Source of the DNA: Pholiota molesta
Taxonomy: Eukaryota > Basidiomycota > Agaricomycetes > Agaricales > Strophariaceae
NCBI GenBank assembly: GCA_014925825.1
Contig: JACGCK010000015.1
Coordinates: 186,001 to 250,000, forward strand
Reading direction: 5' to 3'
DNA length: 64,000 bases
How positions within the stretch are numbered: the first letter of the stretch is position 1; each line of letters starts with the position of its first letter. The translations under genes were made by a program, and so were the position numbers. This document shows positions 1 to 11,992 of the stretch, piece after piece. A model generated the notes under the pieces. It was not told the origin of the DNA, did not search any database, and saw nothing but the letters and a program-made list of their open reading frames with translations.

Positions 1-245
1 CAAGTTTTTTGCAATTTTTGTTAGGCATCGCGCGCCGGTACAGTGGCTGTACACTTAGCCGTTTATGTCACTCGTCGTCTCCAGCCGCGGCAGAGAACAT
101 CGCTCACGTTCGAACACAATTATCTTGCGCAGGATACATCTACACCGAAATTTATCTGTTAATATTTTTGTTAAGGGCTTCAGACCCGGTCCCCCCCCCC
201 CCTACCTCGTATGTCGGAAATTGCCGCTGCGTACCTCTTGATATA
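1..245. other. Intergenic, no gene recognised
   Basis: No coding signal that I trust. It contains a run of 13 C near 188-200 that would be prone to miscounting. A short open frame crosses it but runs through this poly-C tract and into the adjacent foldback element, and matches no family I know. Confidence 0.5.
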
Positions 246-628
246 CTGTACTATTTCGACGATTGTTCACGCACTATGACACATGACATACATTGTTCAT
301 TAACAAGTTGTTCATACTTGGAATGGTCCATGACGGAGAAATTTTTGTTCATTTGGCATGACCAAAGTTTTATTTATTGCAAATAATAATCAGTTCTGAG
401 AGTAGTCTGACATGTTCCAGCTAATATGTAGCAATATATAGCACCCTTGGTATCTACTGCGTACTTCAGGATAATTTGGCTGCTTCGGGAGAAAATTGAA
501 AATTGAGGTCGTCAATGACTTGATTTTGACATCGTTCACAACTCAAAATGACGCATGACAAAAGGTAATATTGTTCAGTTCACAAGTCCTTATGACACAT
601 GACTGAACGATCGGTCGAAATAGTACAG
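246..628. mobile_element. Foldback MITE, possibly Tc1/mariner type
   Basis: The two ends are inverted repeats: CTGTACTATTTCGAC at 246-260 and its reverse complement at 614-628, continuing with one gap into GAT(T/C)GTTCA. Both ends are flanked by TA (244-245 and 629-630), which fits a Tc1/mariner-type TA target duplication, although TA is a weak signal on its own. Inside, TATGACACATGAC occurs in the same orientation at 275-287 and 591-603, and TTGTTCA-like words recur. There is no transposase frame, so this would be a non-autonomous element of about 383 bp. It lies 270 bp upstream of the APH-like gene. Confidence 0.5.
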
Positions 629-898
629 TACTAGTAGGCAAATCAGGGAAGCAGCACAGGCCAGAGCCAGCACTTGTTCATTTCGGAGACCCATCGATAT
701 CGTGCCTGTAGAGGCCTGTAGGTGCCTGCCTGTTTTCATTGCATCCTCAATCTTCAGCGCTTCAGCCTCCATTTCACAGACGTCGAAAGTTATTTAGGCG
801 TGCAAGTAATAGGCTAGAGCAAGCCCTGTCTTTTGGATCTCGGCACCCAGTCGTCAGCGATAACTTGTCTACTGTCCACTGTCACGGTTTTTTCATCA

Positions 899-1883
899 AT
901 GCCACTCAATAACTTCGACAACTGCGGCATCGACGTGAATCCAACGCTTCAGACTGGAAGCGATCTTGTTGATAAAGCCCATCTTGGTAAGTAATGCTAC
1001 AGTCATCCTCCTTTATAATCCTGGAATTATATTTACATGAATAAACAGTGCATCCCATTCACTCGCTTCCACATGGTGCGGTAAACCCTGATGCAACGAG
1101 CATCCTTGACGTTCTGGAGAAATTGGAGCGGTCTAGAAAAATGTGTTTCAACAGATACAGAAACTGGTACAATCTCCACGATGGACGTTGTCTCAAAATC
1201 ACGGATCCTCGATCCGATAGAGGAATTGAAGAAGCACGCGTAATGGACTTCATTCGGACACATACAAGTATACCTGTACCTCAGATTCTTATGCTCTTCA
1301 GCGATGCGGAAGGACGGTATATGGTCATGGAGTATATTCCAGCACCCAGCCTTGAAAGTGTATACAACTCCTGCTCATTAGAGGAACTTCAGGGAATCAT
1401 CCAACAAATTGGCGATATCATTCAACAAATCAGGAGCCTTCCAATCCCACAACAAGACACCATAGGAGCTTGGCAAGGAAAGCCGTTCAATAACGTTATA
1501 TTTGATCCCCTTCCTTGGGACAAGTATCCCCCATTAGCCAGCGCATTCAAGTCTGTGGCCGAATTCGATGCATTTTGGCTCAAGCGGTCAAAAATCGATA
1601 TCTCTCTTCCTAGCCCCGCAGCTGCACGGATAGTCCTCTCGCACGGTGACTTGCATGGAGGCAACATCTTAGTCAAGGATGGTAAAGTGGTAGGAGTCGT
1701 AGACTGGGATACGTTCGGATGGTATCCAGAATTTGGGAGGACCTAGCTGTTAGGGACAGTTTGCGAACAACTGGGCTTCTATGGTCTAAAGCCTTGGAAA
1801 GCGAGTTGGGACCCGAAGGCGAATTTCAACGTTGTTATCAGAAATTGATCCTCGAGTCCTACAGAGAGCCTGTTCGGTACTAA
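899..1883 (+). pseudogene. APH-family phosphotransferase/kinase-like protein, one-base frameshift
   Basis: Exon 1 is 899-986 and exon 2 starts at 1049; a 62-nt GT...AG intron joins them in frame. The protein has the aminoglycoside-phosphotransferase/choline-kinase-like fold signature common in large fungal families: a Brenner-type catalytic loop LSHGDLHGGNILV (1638-1676) with the catalytic Asp, then a metal-binding GVVDWDTFGWYPE. Directly after WYPE the frame reaches a TAG at 1744-1746. The next frame continues with the expected family tail (EDLAVRDSL... ending ESYREPVRY, stop 1881-1883). The junction reads gaatttggg; one extra T would give the usual Trp codon and rejoin the frames. So this is either a young pseudogene or a T-run undercall. 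The substrate of fungal members is generally unknown. Confidence 0.8.
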
Positions 1884-2116
1884 ATCTGTCATGAATTTGG
1901 CTCAAAAGTTCCGACTTCCTGACTTAGCCTGCCCCAGTATCGTCGTGGGATTGACTGTCATGTATTAATATTTCCCGTACTTCGAATCTACAAGAATTCG
2001 AGAAATGCCTTCGATTAAATTGAATTACTACATGATTGACAAAATAAATACAAACGAGTACAGTGAAGGAGACGACATAACAATACAACATATATACACC
2101 GCAGTGATGACAGGAT

Positions 2117-5100
2117 TCAGTCGCTGTACATATCATCTTCAGGCGGAGGAGTCGCTGCCTTTTTCGTACGTGATGCTGAAATGGGACATTTTAGTGTACG
2201 ATAACATCATTGCAATGACGAGTCTTACATTTCCTAGCGGCTTTTTCTTGGCTGCGGCCTTCTTCCCCTCCACACGCTTCTCCAATGCTTGATCTTCTTG
2301 GCCTTGTGCTCTGTGCTCTTCCAAAATCTATAGGGTGAAAATTTACGGTATCAACATTGAGTCAGTAGCATTTGTGATTGGAACATGGGCATCACCTGTT
2401 GGAATTCGTTTAGCTCAGTATCTGGCTTATCCTTCGATTTGTTAGATCGAGCCTGTAAAAGAGAAAATTAACCGTAAGAACGTAGACATTGGTCATCGTG
2501 ATAGAAATGAGATGCCTTGGTAAGGATGTCGTTAAATTTCTCATAGACCGTCGGCTCATGTAGCTTGTCACGATAGAATTGTAATCCTTCGATGAGCTTT
2601 TTGACAGAGCGTTCTGATTTGAAGGGGAGAAGAGAGAGACAGAAAGCGATATCGCGCCACTGCCGAGGATCCTCACTCAACCTGAAGCGCTGACACAATT
2701 TTTCAACGACGTTCTCTGCTTGTTTTTCCTGCAGGATTAACGTAGATTAGAACTCATTCATAATATTGGTTCAGGTATGAAATGCCTTTTCGATATATTT
2801 GAAGATGAAGGGAAGTGTCTCTTGGAATGTCTTTTCGTCTACCGCGTGGTCGCCGACGGATAGGTGGCTGATGACTAAATGTACGAGTGAGTACAAGAGC
2901 TTTACGTTGAAGGCATATCCGAGAGATACGTACTATCAGGCAAATTGTTGTAAATGGCATTCTCCTTTGTTGATAATTCATCGAAGAAGAGTCTGGCCAA
3001 ACCTTGGATACGTGGCTCAGGATCTTCCAAACACTTTGCCATTTCGCCGAGCTGGCCCTTGACTTTGATCATGCCATTCAGGATCAAATGAGTGAGGACC
3101 ATTAGGGTATTTTTCTTGACCACGAAATTCTTATCGGAAAGGCCTTTGTAGAGCTCATTGCTATTCTCGTCGATGATATTGCTGAAAGATACGGCGACAT
3201 CTCCGAGGGCGATGACGATGTTACTTCGAATGTTGGCATCTTTCGAAGTTTGAAGGATCTTGAACAGCAATCGGTGATGTTGATCGCAGAATTGCGAGCT
3301 CACACAGAGGAACTTGCTGAAAGCTAACGTGGCAGACGCGCGTAAGACACGGTTCTGCATTTAGTATGTATCAGAAACCTTACAATTTTAAACAGCTGAA
3401 AGAATTATAATCGCACCTTGAATTTGTGCGGGCTACCGCATATATGGACGATCATCGGACCATACATCGCTAAGAGAGATTGTGGACCATAGAGCAATTC
3501 GCTCTCTCGCACAGCTGCGATAGTGTCTCCAATTTCGTCCTCAGCATTTCCAGCAACTTGATCAGTTCTTCGCCTTCCTTGGATGCACCCTTTGCAGCGG
3601 TTGCTTGTTTTTCCGCTATTAAAGACGTGATGAGTACACTGCAAAATCCTGCGTAAACGGCCTCGACAACATACCCGCGTGTTTTTCATCTTTCTGACGT
3701 TTCCATTCTCGCTCGACGAATTCCAAAAAGACTATATGCTTGATGGCGACGTGGCCCACGACGAACAGAAGCTGACTGAGCTCGAACGCCTCGCCCAGGT
3801 CCACTTCGCCACCTTCTTGAGGTGGCTGGCTCGCATCTTGCATGGTGATATCGCCCGCATCCATTGTAATGTCTCCAGCGTTTTCGTCTTGGGTAGATTC
3901 AGGACCCTGAACGTTGCCAGTCTCTGCAGGCTGACTACCGTCCTTACGCTGGTGGCTGAATGCCCTAACCGTGAGCTTCTTGATCACTTCATCGCAGAAA
4001 ATAGCGGGCTGCTCTCCCAGTGCATAAACAGCGTTGATGACCTGCTCCGCCATGCTGAACCATTCTTTTGTCCGGGTTGGGTGGAGGATGGCGTGCTGGA
4101 GTTTGCGGAAGATGACGTTGTCCATTTCGATACGTTGGGTTTTATCGACCAGCGAGCCTAAAACATACTAAGTAAATAAGTAATATTCAACAAAGTCATC
4201 TCACCTTTCACTTTCTTCGCACTGCCGTTGAGTCTTTGCAATGCGATACACGTGTATCTGGCAAGCGTTGGATCGGCCTGAATTTGATCCACTACTCAGC
4301 ATAGTTGATGTATGTAATCTCTATGACTTACCTTGCCCAAGGGACCCAGGCCGACTTTCAACATGATATCGACTTTATCCGTTAGGAGACTTCGTTTGGA
4401 GAGCGCCAGCATTCCAAGAATGATGATCGCCCCGCGCCGCTGAGGTTTCGGAAGAGGCTTTTCTTTGCCTGAACCATAGCCACATCAGTGAATGGCAAAC
4501 ATGAAAGGAGCGTTTCTACCGACCATATATTTGCCATAGCTTCGCTATCACATCGCCATGGACGTGATTTTCTTCCATCATGATCCTCATCATCTCTTCC
4601 AAACTCGTTAGCTCGGCCAGAGTCGCCTCGTAGGTTCGCCTAAATAGATGACTGATGAGCTTAAACCGCAAGAAATCCAAAAGCTGTAGCGTACTCGATA
4701 AGATTCTTGGCAATGCGATTCACCTGATCTTTGGGCTCAAGATCGGGAACAGGCTCGAAGTACAGGTTCCGGTAACATTCCAAAAGTCGTTGCCGAACCC
4801 CCTTCACCTCTTTGCCGTCTTCAGAAGTCGAGCTGTTATTATCCTTGGCCCAGATAAGGTGCAACATCTTCTTAAGGCCTTCCTGTTGAAGCAATCAGAT
4901 GATTGCTACCACGAGAAAAGGACTATATGCTCACCTTCGCGGTCTCAAATTTGTACTCATGAGCGATACGGAAGAACTCCATGATTTCAAGCACCTCGGG
5001 CTTGCTCGTAGACCCAAGCAGCTTGCACATCGGCACCATGGCGCTTTCAATTTGGTCGATAAAGGTCATGGCATCAGAGTAATATCTCTTCTGAAGCCTC

Positions 5101-7101
5101 AGCCTAGTGATGTCTTGTTCATCGTACGCCGCAAGGGCCTCCTGTTCCTTGGTTAATGCAGTCACGTCGAGCTGCGACTTGCGAGGCTTGAGCTTCCTAG
5201 AATCGATCTCCTTGGATTTCTTGGGCGTCGCATTCTCGTCGTCTTCGTCGACTGACATTTGCGATCCGTCGTCTTCTTCAGTGTCGCCACCTGCTTCATC
5301 ATCGTCATTTTCTTCCTCGCCGTCAACGTCCATAGAGTCGTCGCCTCCACGTTTCTTGGATCTACGAGATGTGAGCACAATGACAGCCAGATCAGCTTGT
5401 CGAAAACTTACTTCTTTGATTTCTTCCGTGACTTCGAGGACTGTCCTTCTTTGCCATCCTCGCCATCCTCCGGCTCTCCCTCTTCGTCATTGACCGTCTC
5501 TACCACCTTGCCCATCCCGCCCTCAATCTTCTCCAGCTCGGCCAACACGTTTTTATACCCCGCCTCCCACTCGTCATGCTGGAGGTAGCCTCCATGCGGC
5601 TGTCCATATGGATGTGTGAGGATCAGCTGTCCGAGAAGGGCAGCAGCCGCCTTGCGCACAGACGCGCTCTTGTCGTCGAGCGCGTCGACCGCGGCGGTGG
5701 TTATGTTCAAACGCTGCTTCGGGACCCTTAAGTTTTTGACGTTGACGAGCTTGGCAAATACGTTGAAGACCTTGGCGCGGACGTAGGGTGAGAGGTCGAG
5801 GACGCGTTCTAGGAGCAGGCCAAAGAAATTGTTGATCTGCTTCTGCTTTTTCTTCGCGTCGGTTTCTTCTCCTTCGTCGGGGGCCACCTCCTGGATGAGC
5901 ATTCCTATGATCTCGACGATTGCTTGCCGCATGGGATAGGACTGTATAAAACATTAGTTTTGCGATTCAGGGAAGAGGGGGGGAGGACTCACATCCGAAT
6001 CAAGCTGGTCAAGCAACAAGCTGAGCTGCTTCAACACGGGGCGTGGGCAAGATTCAGTATACCTGGTGAGGAAGCGGGCAAATGTTCGAGGTCCCTTGTT
6101 GTCCTGGCTAGAGAATTTCATGCCAGCGATTTCACGAAGGACTTCATCGCCAAGCTGCGAGTGGTCGAATTGATGGGCCAATATAGCAAGACATTCCGCG
6201 AACGGCTCCGAAAGGTGTTCGAAGAACTGAAGAGATTGTATAATGGTGATCTGGACAGCCATAACTTGTCCGTGGTGCTTTACAGCGAGACAGATGACTT
6301 TGAACGCAGCCATCTTGATCTCGACGACTTTCATGAATTGTTCAGTCTCCGTAACATAATACGCAGGTCGAGTGATACAGCTGCATGTCATTAACAAAAA
6401 GCACAACATAAATTGGTGATTCAGCTCACTTGACAAACGTATCTCTTTCTGCCGTCGTCCACAAACGCTGCGACTGAAGTTTCAGAACCTTGGCGATCAG
6501 CTGAAGCGTAGGGACGATCTGGTCCTGCCATGTCCATGTCGTGTCGTTCTTCTTGCCTGCAGCTGCACGCCCTCCCGCCTTTCCAGCAGCAGCCTTGGCG
6601 CCCTTCCCTTTCCGTCCCTTCGCCTGGATGGGGGGTGCGTCGCCTTCTTCCGGGGCCTTGACCTTCTCCGCGGCCGTCACGAACCAGTTGAGCAGAAACG
6701 CGTACATCTCGAGCGGCGACTTGTGCGCTATATACGTCTGTTGGTCCCCCGTCTCGATGTCGCGTAGTGTCGCCTCCAGTTCTGCTTGGAGGCCAGATGA
6801 TATAGAATCCAAGAGCTTGCTCATTATGGGGCCAGGGACCATTTCTGAGTGTTTGAGGAGACTCCGATATGCATCGAATATTTCGCCATCGCAAATCGCA
6901 TCGCTGGATTCAGCAACGGCTTCGACAGCAGCTGTAAATTGAGCACGAGTGTCAGAAAAATATCAAAGTCGCCTAGAAGCTTTATTGACCTTCGAGCAAA
7001 GCCTCTGGGTCTTCCATGGAAAAGTCATGGTCATGCTGAATCTCGTAGCTTTCGATGTCTTGCAAAGCCTGGAGCTCATCCTGGAGCTCGAAAGGAGCCA
7101 T
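2117..7101 (-). CDS. YCS4: Condensin complex subunit 1 (Cnd1/Ycs4/CAP-D2)
   Basis: Non-SMC HEAT-repeat subunit of condensin, which loads on chromosomes and compacts them in mitosis. The start is the ATG at 7101-7099 (MAPFELQDELQ). Many short exons follow, giving roughly 1,400 residues, normal for the family. Diagnostic stretches are the N-terminal helical region (6436-5954), a basic Ala/Lys/Gly linker (about 6640-6540), an acidic Asp/Glu linker (about 5340-5250), and the conserved Cnd1 domain at 3360-2910 with IRSNIVIALGDVAVSFSN, LSDKNFVVKKNTLMVLTHL and CLEDPEPRIQGLARLFFDEL. The C-terminus is uncertain. As read, the last exon is out of phase, but its +1 frame ends in a convincing acidic tail (TPPPEDDMYSD, stop 2119-2117). 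One more A in the AAGAAAAAGCC run near 2245 would restore phase through the final intron. Without that the frame stops at 2139. Confidence 0.93.
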
Positions 7102-7572
7102 CGCGGTCGTTGTGTTCAAGTTTCTGCTCAATCACAAAAGATCAACAGCCAAACGCGTCGCGCAGATCACGTGACTAATCTAGTTTTAATGTGACGCGTG
7201 ACATACGCTACTTTAAGCTAAGCAAACAAGTCGCCGCGCTCACTGTCAAAGGCGACGACGGACGTACTTTAGCAAGAATCTGAAAGCGAGACATGGTTTC
7301 ACCAGCCATCATCTATTCAAGAGGGTGTTCAAAGCATGCTTAAAGGATTCATAAGGGCATATCGCATACTGTACGTTGAAATGGCAATGAGAAAAGAAAA
7401 GCATTTGCAGAGGGGTAAAAATGGAAGAGAAGAACAGCGCGCCCGTGAGATCGTTGGCTATGAACGATTATACAACGTAAACAATATGCGAAAAGCCGAG
7501 ATATCCCACAACGTCCACCGACATGACCAGGACAAGACCCATATGCGGAGGGGAAGGTAATGACAAGACCAT
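7102..7572. other. Intergenic between condensin start and eS6 stop
   Basis: It contains the promoter side of the condensin gene and the 3' flank of eS6. A 74-codon open frame at 7336-7560 resembles no known protein and overlaps the likely eS6 3' UTR, so I do not call it. I see no repeat or RNA gene. Confidence 0.5.
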
Positions 7573-8511
7573 TTAAGCAGTTTTGTGGTGCGAGGCCTTG
7601 ATGGCGGCGACCTTGGCCTTTTTCTCGGCAACACGCTTGGCAAGGAGAACCCTGCAAATGCTGTTAGCAGACATAATTTCGAGTGAGAAAAGTAACATAC
7701 TCGTATTCGGCCTTCTGCTCCTTTTGTGACTCGAGCTTTCTGCGCTTGAGCGAGTTGAGGTGACGGCGGCGTTGCAGACGGAGGGGGGTGACAAGGCGTT
7801 GGATCTTGGGACTATTTGGGGAGGAGATGTAAGAAAATATAAAGTCAATAGACATGATGCACGTACGCCTTGGTGTAAGGCTTCGCGTTCTCCTTCTTCT
7901 TGCTGATGACCTCTCGTCTCACAACGTATTTCCTGACATCATCCTCCTTGGTCAAGTTGAAGAATCGCCTGATCTTAGTGGCACGCTTGGGGCCGAGACG
8001 CTTGGGCAGGACAACATCGGTAAGGCCGGGGATCTCACTCTCGCCTTGCTTGACGACGACGAGGGAGAGGACAGCGATATCGGGGCCGACGATGCAGCCA
8101 CGGACGGACTTGCGGCGGCGCTCACCAGTGCGGCGAACCCGGTAGCAGGAATGGCCGTCGGAAAGGAGGAGCTTAACACGGTATGGCAGAAGGACACCCT
8201 GCTTCATAGGGAAACCCTGCTTGTCGTTTCCACCAGTGATGCGGAAGATGTAGCCCTTCCATTCGTCGCCGAGGGAGTCACCGGGAACTTCCTGAGAGAT
8301 TTTCTTGTCGTAGACAAATCGGCTGCGAAGTGGAACATCATAAGATATGATGTGCTATAGCTTTGGGACCGCACTCACTATCTCTTCTCATCATCAACAT
8401 CAAGGAGTTTTTGGGCCCCAGTGGCGGGGTCTGAATACGCAACGGTCAACACAACGATCTCAGCACGCCCGACGTCGATGAACAGCGCTCACAGGAAATA
8501 TTGAATTTCAT
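7573..8511 (-). CDS. RPS6: 40S ribosomal protein S6 (eS6)
   Basis: Small-subunit ribosomal protein, target of TOR/S6-kinase signalling in eukaryotes. Exon 1 is only 19 nt (8511-8493, MKFNIS plus one base), exon 2 is 8430-8379 ([16 protein letters not shown]), and exon 3 begins at 8320 with [20 protein letters not shown]. The conserved core follows: [40 protein letters not shown] and [12 protein letters not shown]. The C-terminal part carries [20 protein letters not shown] and a basic tail with Ser residues ([10 protein letters not shown]... is another frame; the coding frame ends with IKASHHKTA). Many very short exons are typical for ribosomal protein genes in basidiomycetes. It is divergently arranged with uS15, 382 bp away. 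Confidence 0.96.
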
Positions 8512-8893
8512 ACTATCGACAGAAAGAGCACGTTCAGCACTTCAGCATGGATATTGGGCTCGGGCAGCATACCTTGCGGCAAAAGTCGATGGTCACCGTC
8601 GGCGGTAACGTACCTCTTGCGATGGGCGATGAAGATGGGTCGGAGGGGCCTGCTAGTCGCCAATTGTCACACGGTAAAACTACATTTCCCGTGCACAATT
8701 AAGGTTTGGTCCTGTATAGCACATTCAGCCACCGCCGGCATCCTCCGGCAGCTCATCTTTTCGCCCCACACCGTCGAGCTCATCGCCGTCCCCACCCAAG
8801 CACCCATCCTCAAGACCCCTTCCACACCACCAAGTTGTGAGTTCGCCGTGTTTTCTGTGCTGAATATCGTTCTGACTGTTCTCCAGAGCCAAA
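8512..8893. promoter_or_regulatory. Shared bidirectional promoter region of eS6 and uS15
   Basis: The two ribosomal protein genes point away from each other with 382 bp between start codons, so one short region must carry both promoters. On the uS15 side there is a probable 5' UTR intron at about 8837-8886: gtgagttcg donor, TTCTGAC-like branch site, ttctccag acceptor, ending 7 nt before the ATG. A pyrimidine-rich stretch precedes the intron. I cannot name a specific regulatory motif. Confidence 0.55.
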
Positions 8894-9524
8894 ATGGGAC
8901 GCATGCACGCACCCGGAAAGGGCATTTGTATGTCTGCATCAATAATCTAACGATATTTTATCTAAGAAAATCTCGTAGCGTCCTCCGCCCTCCCTTACCG
9001 CCGCGCTCCCCCCTCGTGGCTCAAGACCACCCCCGAAGATGTTGTCGACCAGATCGTCAAGCTCGCCCGCAAGGGTTTGACCCCTTCCCAGATCGGTGTT
9101 ACCCTCCGTGACTCGCACGGTATCCCCCAGGTCCGCTTCGTCACTGGTAACAAGATCCTGCGTATTCTCAAGAGCCAAGGTACGTCTTGCGGTTTACGTT
9201 CTCACCCCTGCAGCACTAATCTTTTGTGTCATTTCTACTCCACCACTCCTCCCTTCCTCTGTCTTTGTGTAACATTATACACACACCTTTTGTTTGGGGA
9301 TAGGACTTGGGCCGTCCATCCCTGAGGACCTTTGGCACCTCATCAAAAAGGCGGTCTCCGTGCGCAAGCACCTCGAGGTTAACAGGAAAGACAAGGACTC
9401 CAAGTTCCGTCTTATCCTTATCGAGTCCAGGATCCACAGGCTCGCTAGGTACTACAAGACCAAGCAGCAGATCCCTCCTACCTTCAAGTACGACTCTGCC
9501 ACCGCTTCCACCCTCGTCGCCTAA
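8894..9524 (+). CDS. RPS13: 40S ribosomal protein S13 (uS15)
   Basis: Small-subunit protein uS15. The first exon encodes [11 protein letters not shown] from the ATG at 8894. A short intron follows, then [20 protein letters not shown] and [21 protein letters not shown] second intron lies at about 9180-9302, then [20 protein letters not shown], the [20 protein letters not shown] core and the C-terminus [16 protein letters not shown] with TAA at 9522-9524. The mature length is about 151 residues, exactly that of eukaryotic uS15. It is divergent from eS6. Confidence 0.97.
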
Positions 9525-10101
9525 GCGATATTGTCATTGTTACTGCACGGGGAGTTCGGGTTGGGCTTTTATGTTATGCATCGTATCCTTCCATGATCTG
9601 CAATATATGCGCATGCTTCCATATATTCTTGCCTGACTTCGTATACGCCGTGTCCCCTGCTTGAGCGTTCGAATTCCTTGCATCTTTTTGAGCATGGGGG
9701 ACTTGGGAATTCTTACCTACTTCCAAGTTCGCTGGGTGTCGCCGCATTGCGTTCTAGTGTTATCAATGGGTACATCATGATGTCAAACCAGTTGATTGTC
9801 TCTCGCAACTGGTCTTACTAACTGATCTTGCTGTGTATTATTTCTGAGCACTTTGCCGTAATACTAATAATATGCTCTTCGTCATCCATTATATCACTTG
9901 GATTCTAGTCTGAATAGGCTCGCGTGCGTTAAATTACCGTCAGACGGTAATGAGTTCTCGAGCCACTTACCCGTCGTTGACGTATGAAGAGCGGCGAAGA
10001 CGTTGATCATGAATGTGCCAAGGGGCGCATCGCCACGAAGCTATGTATGGGCATATGCATGTATGATGTGCCCAGCCGGCAGGGCCTGCCCCGGCGGATA
10101 A
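9525..10101. other. Intergenic, no gene recognised
   Basis: This is the 3' flank of uS15 followed by the presumed promoter of the F-box-like gene. No open frame, inverted repeat or RNA gene that I can support. Confidence 0.5.
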
Positions 10102-11743
10102 ATGGTGGTTGTCCTCGACTCACGCCCTTCTCAGATCACCCACGACACATCCCTCACTCCTATGGCCACCAACGAGGAGGTCGAAGCTGGTTCGAGTCCA
10201 ATGGAGCCCCGGGCCCCGTCTTTGCCGCAGGAGTTGATAGACAACATCCTGGAGATCCTCGTGCGGTGGCATCAGCAGCCGAACTCGAAGGGCACCAAAG
10301 CGGTCGCGCGCTGCATGGTCGTCTCGCGCTCCTTCCTGACCAGCGTGCGCCGCTACCTGTTCGAGCACATCACCATCCGCGACACACGCAAGGCGGCGAC
10401 GCTGGGCGCCCTCCCCCCGAGCGAGACGGCGCGGATGGAGGGCCTCTTGCGCATATTCCGGAGCGACCCGCTGCGCAGCAGCGAGTACCCGCTGGTATCG
10501 CATGTGAGGAGCATTAAGATGGTGATGGACTCGGCGGACAGCGTCGCGAAGACGACCAGCACGCAGCTGAATAAGGCGCCGAAGGACGCTTCTTCTGCGG
10601 TCCTGGACTGGAACGCCCGCCGGGTGAACATGCGCGAGGTGCTGCGGGCGGTGACCTACCTCGAACGCTTCTCCCTCGGCTTCTCGTCGCCTATCAGTGG
10701 ATACTCGATTCATGTCGGCATCTCCCTCGCGATAGAGAAGGTGTGCCGGTCGTCTTTGCTAACGCAATTGGAGTTCTCGAATATATACCACTTTCCTGTC
10801 GACCTTCTCGCGGGATGCACGAACTTACGCCATTTGATATTACTCAATGTGTACACAGGCGACCCGGACGGGGACAGTGGGTCGAAGCGCAAGAAGTACG
10901 CCCCGACGCTGCTTCCTGCTGCCTGGAGTAACAAGAGTCTGCGGAACTTGGAAACTTTGGACACGGAGAGCTCTGGCGATGTCCTCGAGGAAATCCGAGC
11001 GCTTTCCGGAACGAACCCTCTACGCTCTAAGTGCTTTTCCCAGCTGAAAACATTCAAGCTAGGCTTACCGACGAAAGCCGGGCTGGATAACTTCAGAGAA
11101 GTGGAAATCATGCGCCATGCAGCCTCTACATTGGAATCGCTGACTATCCGCGGGATCACCAGCGATATTTGTAAGATCTCTTTGTTCTCCGTTTTGTCAT
11201 AACTTTGATCTTGATATGTTGTTTGTTGCGGGCATAGCTTTCAACGTCTGTCCAGGCAAATTGTATCTTTCGGACCTCAAGTCTCTACGCTCTCTTCATT
11301 TGGACATCACATTCCCAAGTATCTCTCTCTTCGGCCAAATACCCCTCTGCCTCGATTCCCTCCTCGGCGAACAAGTACGCTCACCCACGACAATCGAGAC
11401 CGTCACCTTCGACGTCGTCGTCAAAGTCGCTCACTTTAATTCAAAGTTCAGCACCCTGAAACTCGAGATGGATCCTGCCTGGGCGACGATCGACCATCAT
11501 CTCACAAACGGAGCACAGTTCCCCGTCCTCCGCAAGGTTACCTTTAATCTCTTGATCTTCCACCATCAGTTGCTTCCGAGTCCTTTCCTTCCGCGCCCGG
11601 AGAGTTGGGAGGAGGTGAATCAGCTGAAGAGTGGCCTGTTGGCCAGCTTCCATGGGCTCACGGATAAATTGTTTCAGGCCGTAGCGCAATCGCAACGCAT
11701 TAAATATGACTTTAATGTCGATTTTACAGAGACTTGGATATAG
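10102..11743 (+). CDS. F-box-like leucine-rich protein
   Basis: Two exons, 10102-11170 and 11238-11743, spliced in phase (T|CT gives Ser). Either the ATG at 10102 or the in-frame ATG at 10162 (MATNEEVEAG) could be the start; the second sits directly before the conserved part. An F-box-like helix pair (LPQELIDNILEILV ... AVARCMVVSRSFLTSVRRYL FEHITI) is followed by leucine-rich segments such as LLAGCTNLRHLILLNVYTG and LSDLKSLRSLHLDITFPS. F-box proteins of this type are greatly expanded in agaricomycetes and are thought to be SCF ubiquitin-ligase adaptors; the substrate is unknown. GC content is higher in exon 1 than in exon 2. Confidence 0.8.
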
Positions 11744-11992
11744 TAGGTAGTGTACCAGTATTAATCCACAACCTTCGTTCATTAGCAGTCACCTCCTCTC
11801 GCTTTTTTACCTTCGCTTTCGCTTTGGACCTTTACCCAGTTGCTGTCAAGTTCACTCGTTTATTTATTCGCTTAGATGTGTAATGACTCCTATAATAGTG
11901 TATCGTGTAAATTATATAGCTCAGAAAGAATGGAATCCGCGTTCGTTGTCCATGATCAGCGTATCGGATTTGACAAAGAATTGAAACCCCCA

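Noticed and set aside
9..386. 125-codon frame at the window start
   Set aside because: It crosses a poly-C tract and the MITE left end and resembles no protein.
2139..2235. In-frame read-through end of condensin (stop at 2139)
   Set aside because: Requires skipping a good intron (GTAAGA...TTTCAG); the spliced +1 frame gives a more typical acidic tail.
10189..10202. GGTTCGAGTCC, a possible tRNA T-loop
   Set aside because: No matching acceptor stem, D-arm or anticodon arm upstream; it lies in the F-box coding exon. I found no convincing tRNA anywhere in the window by eye.
10120..10713. 197-codon minus-strand frame under the F-box-like gene
   Set aside because: Arg/Val/His-rich composition typical of an antisense shadow in a GC-rich exon.
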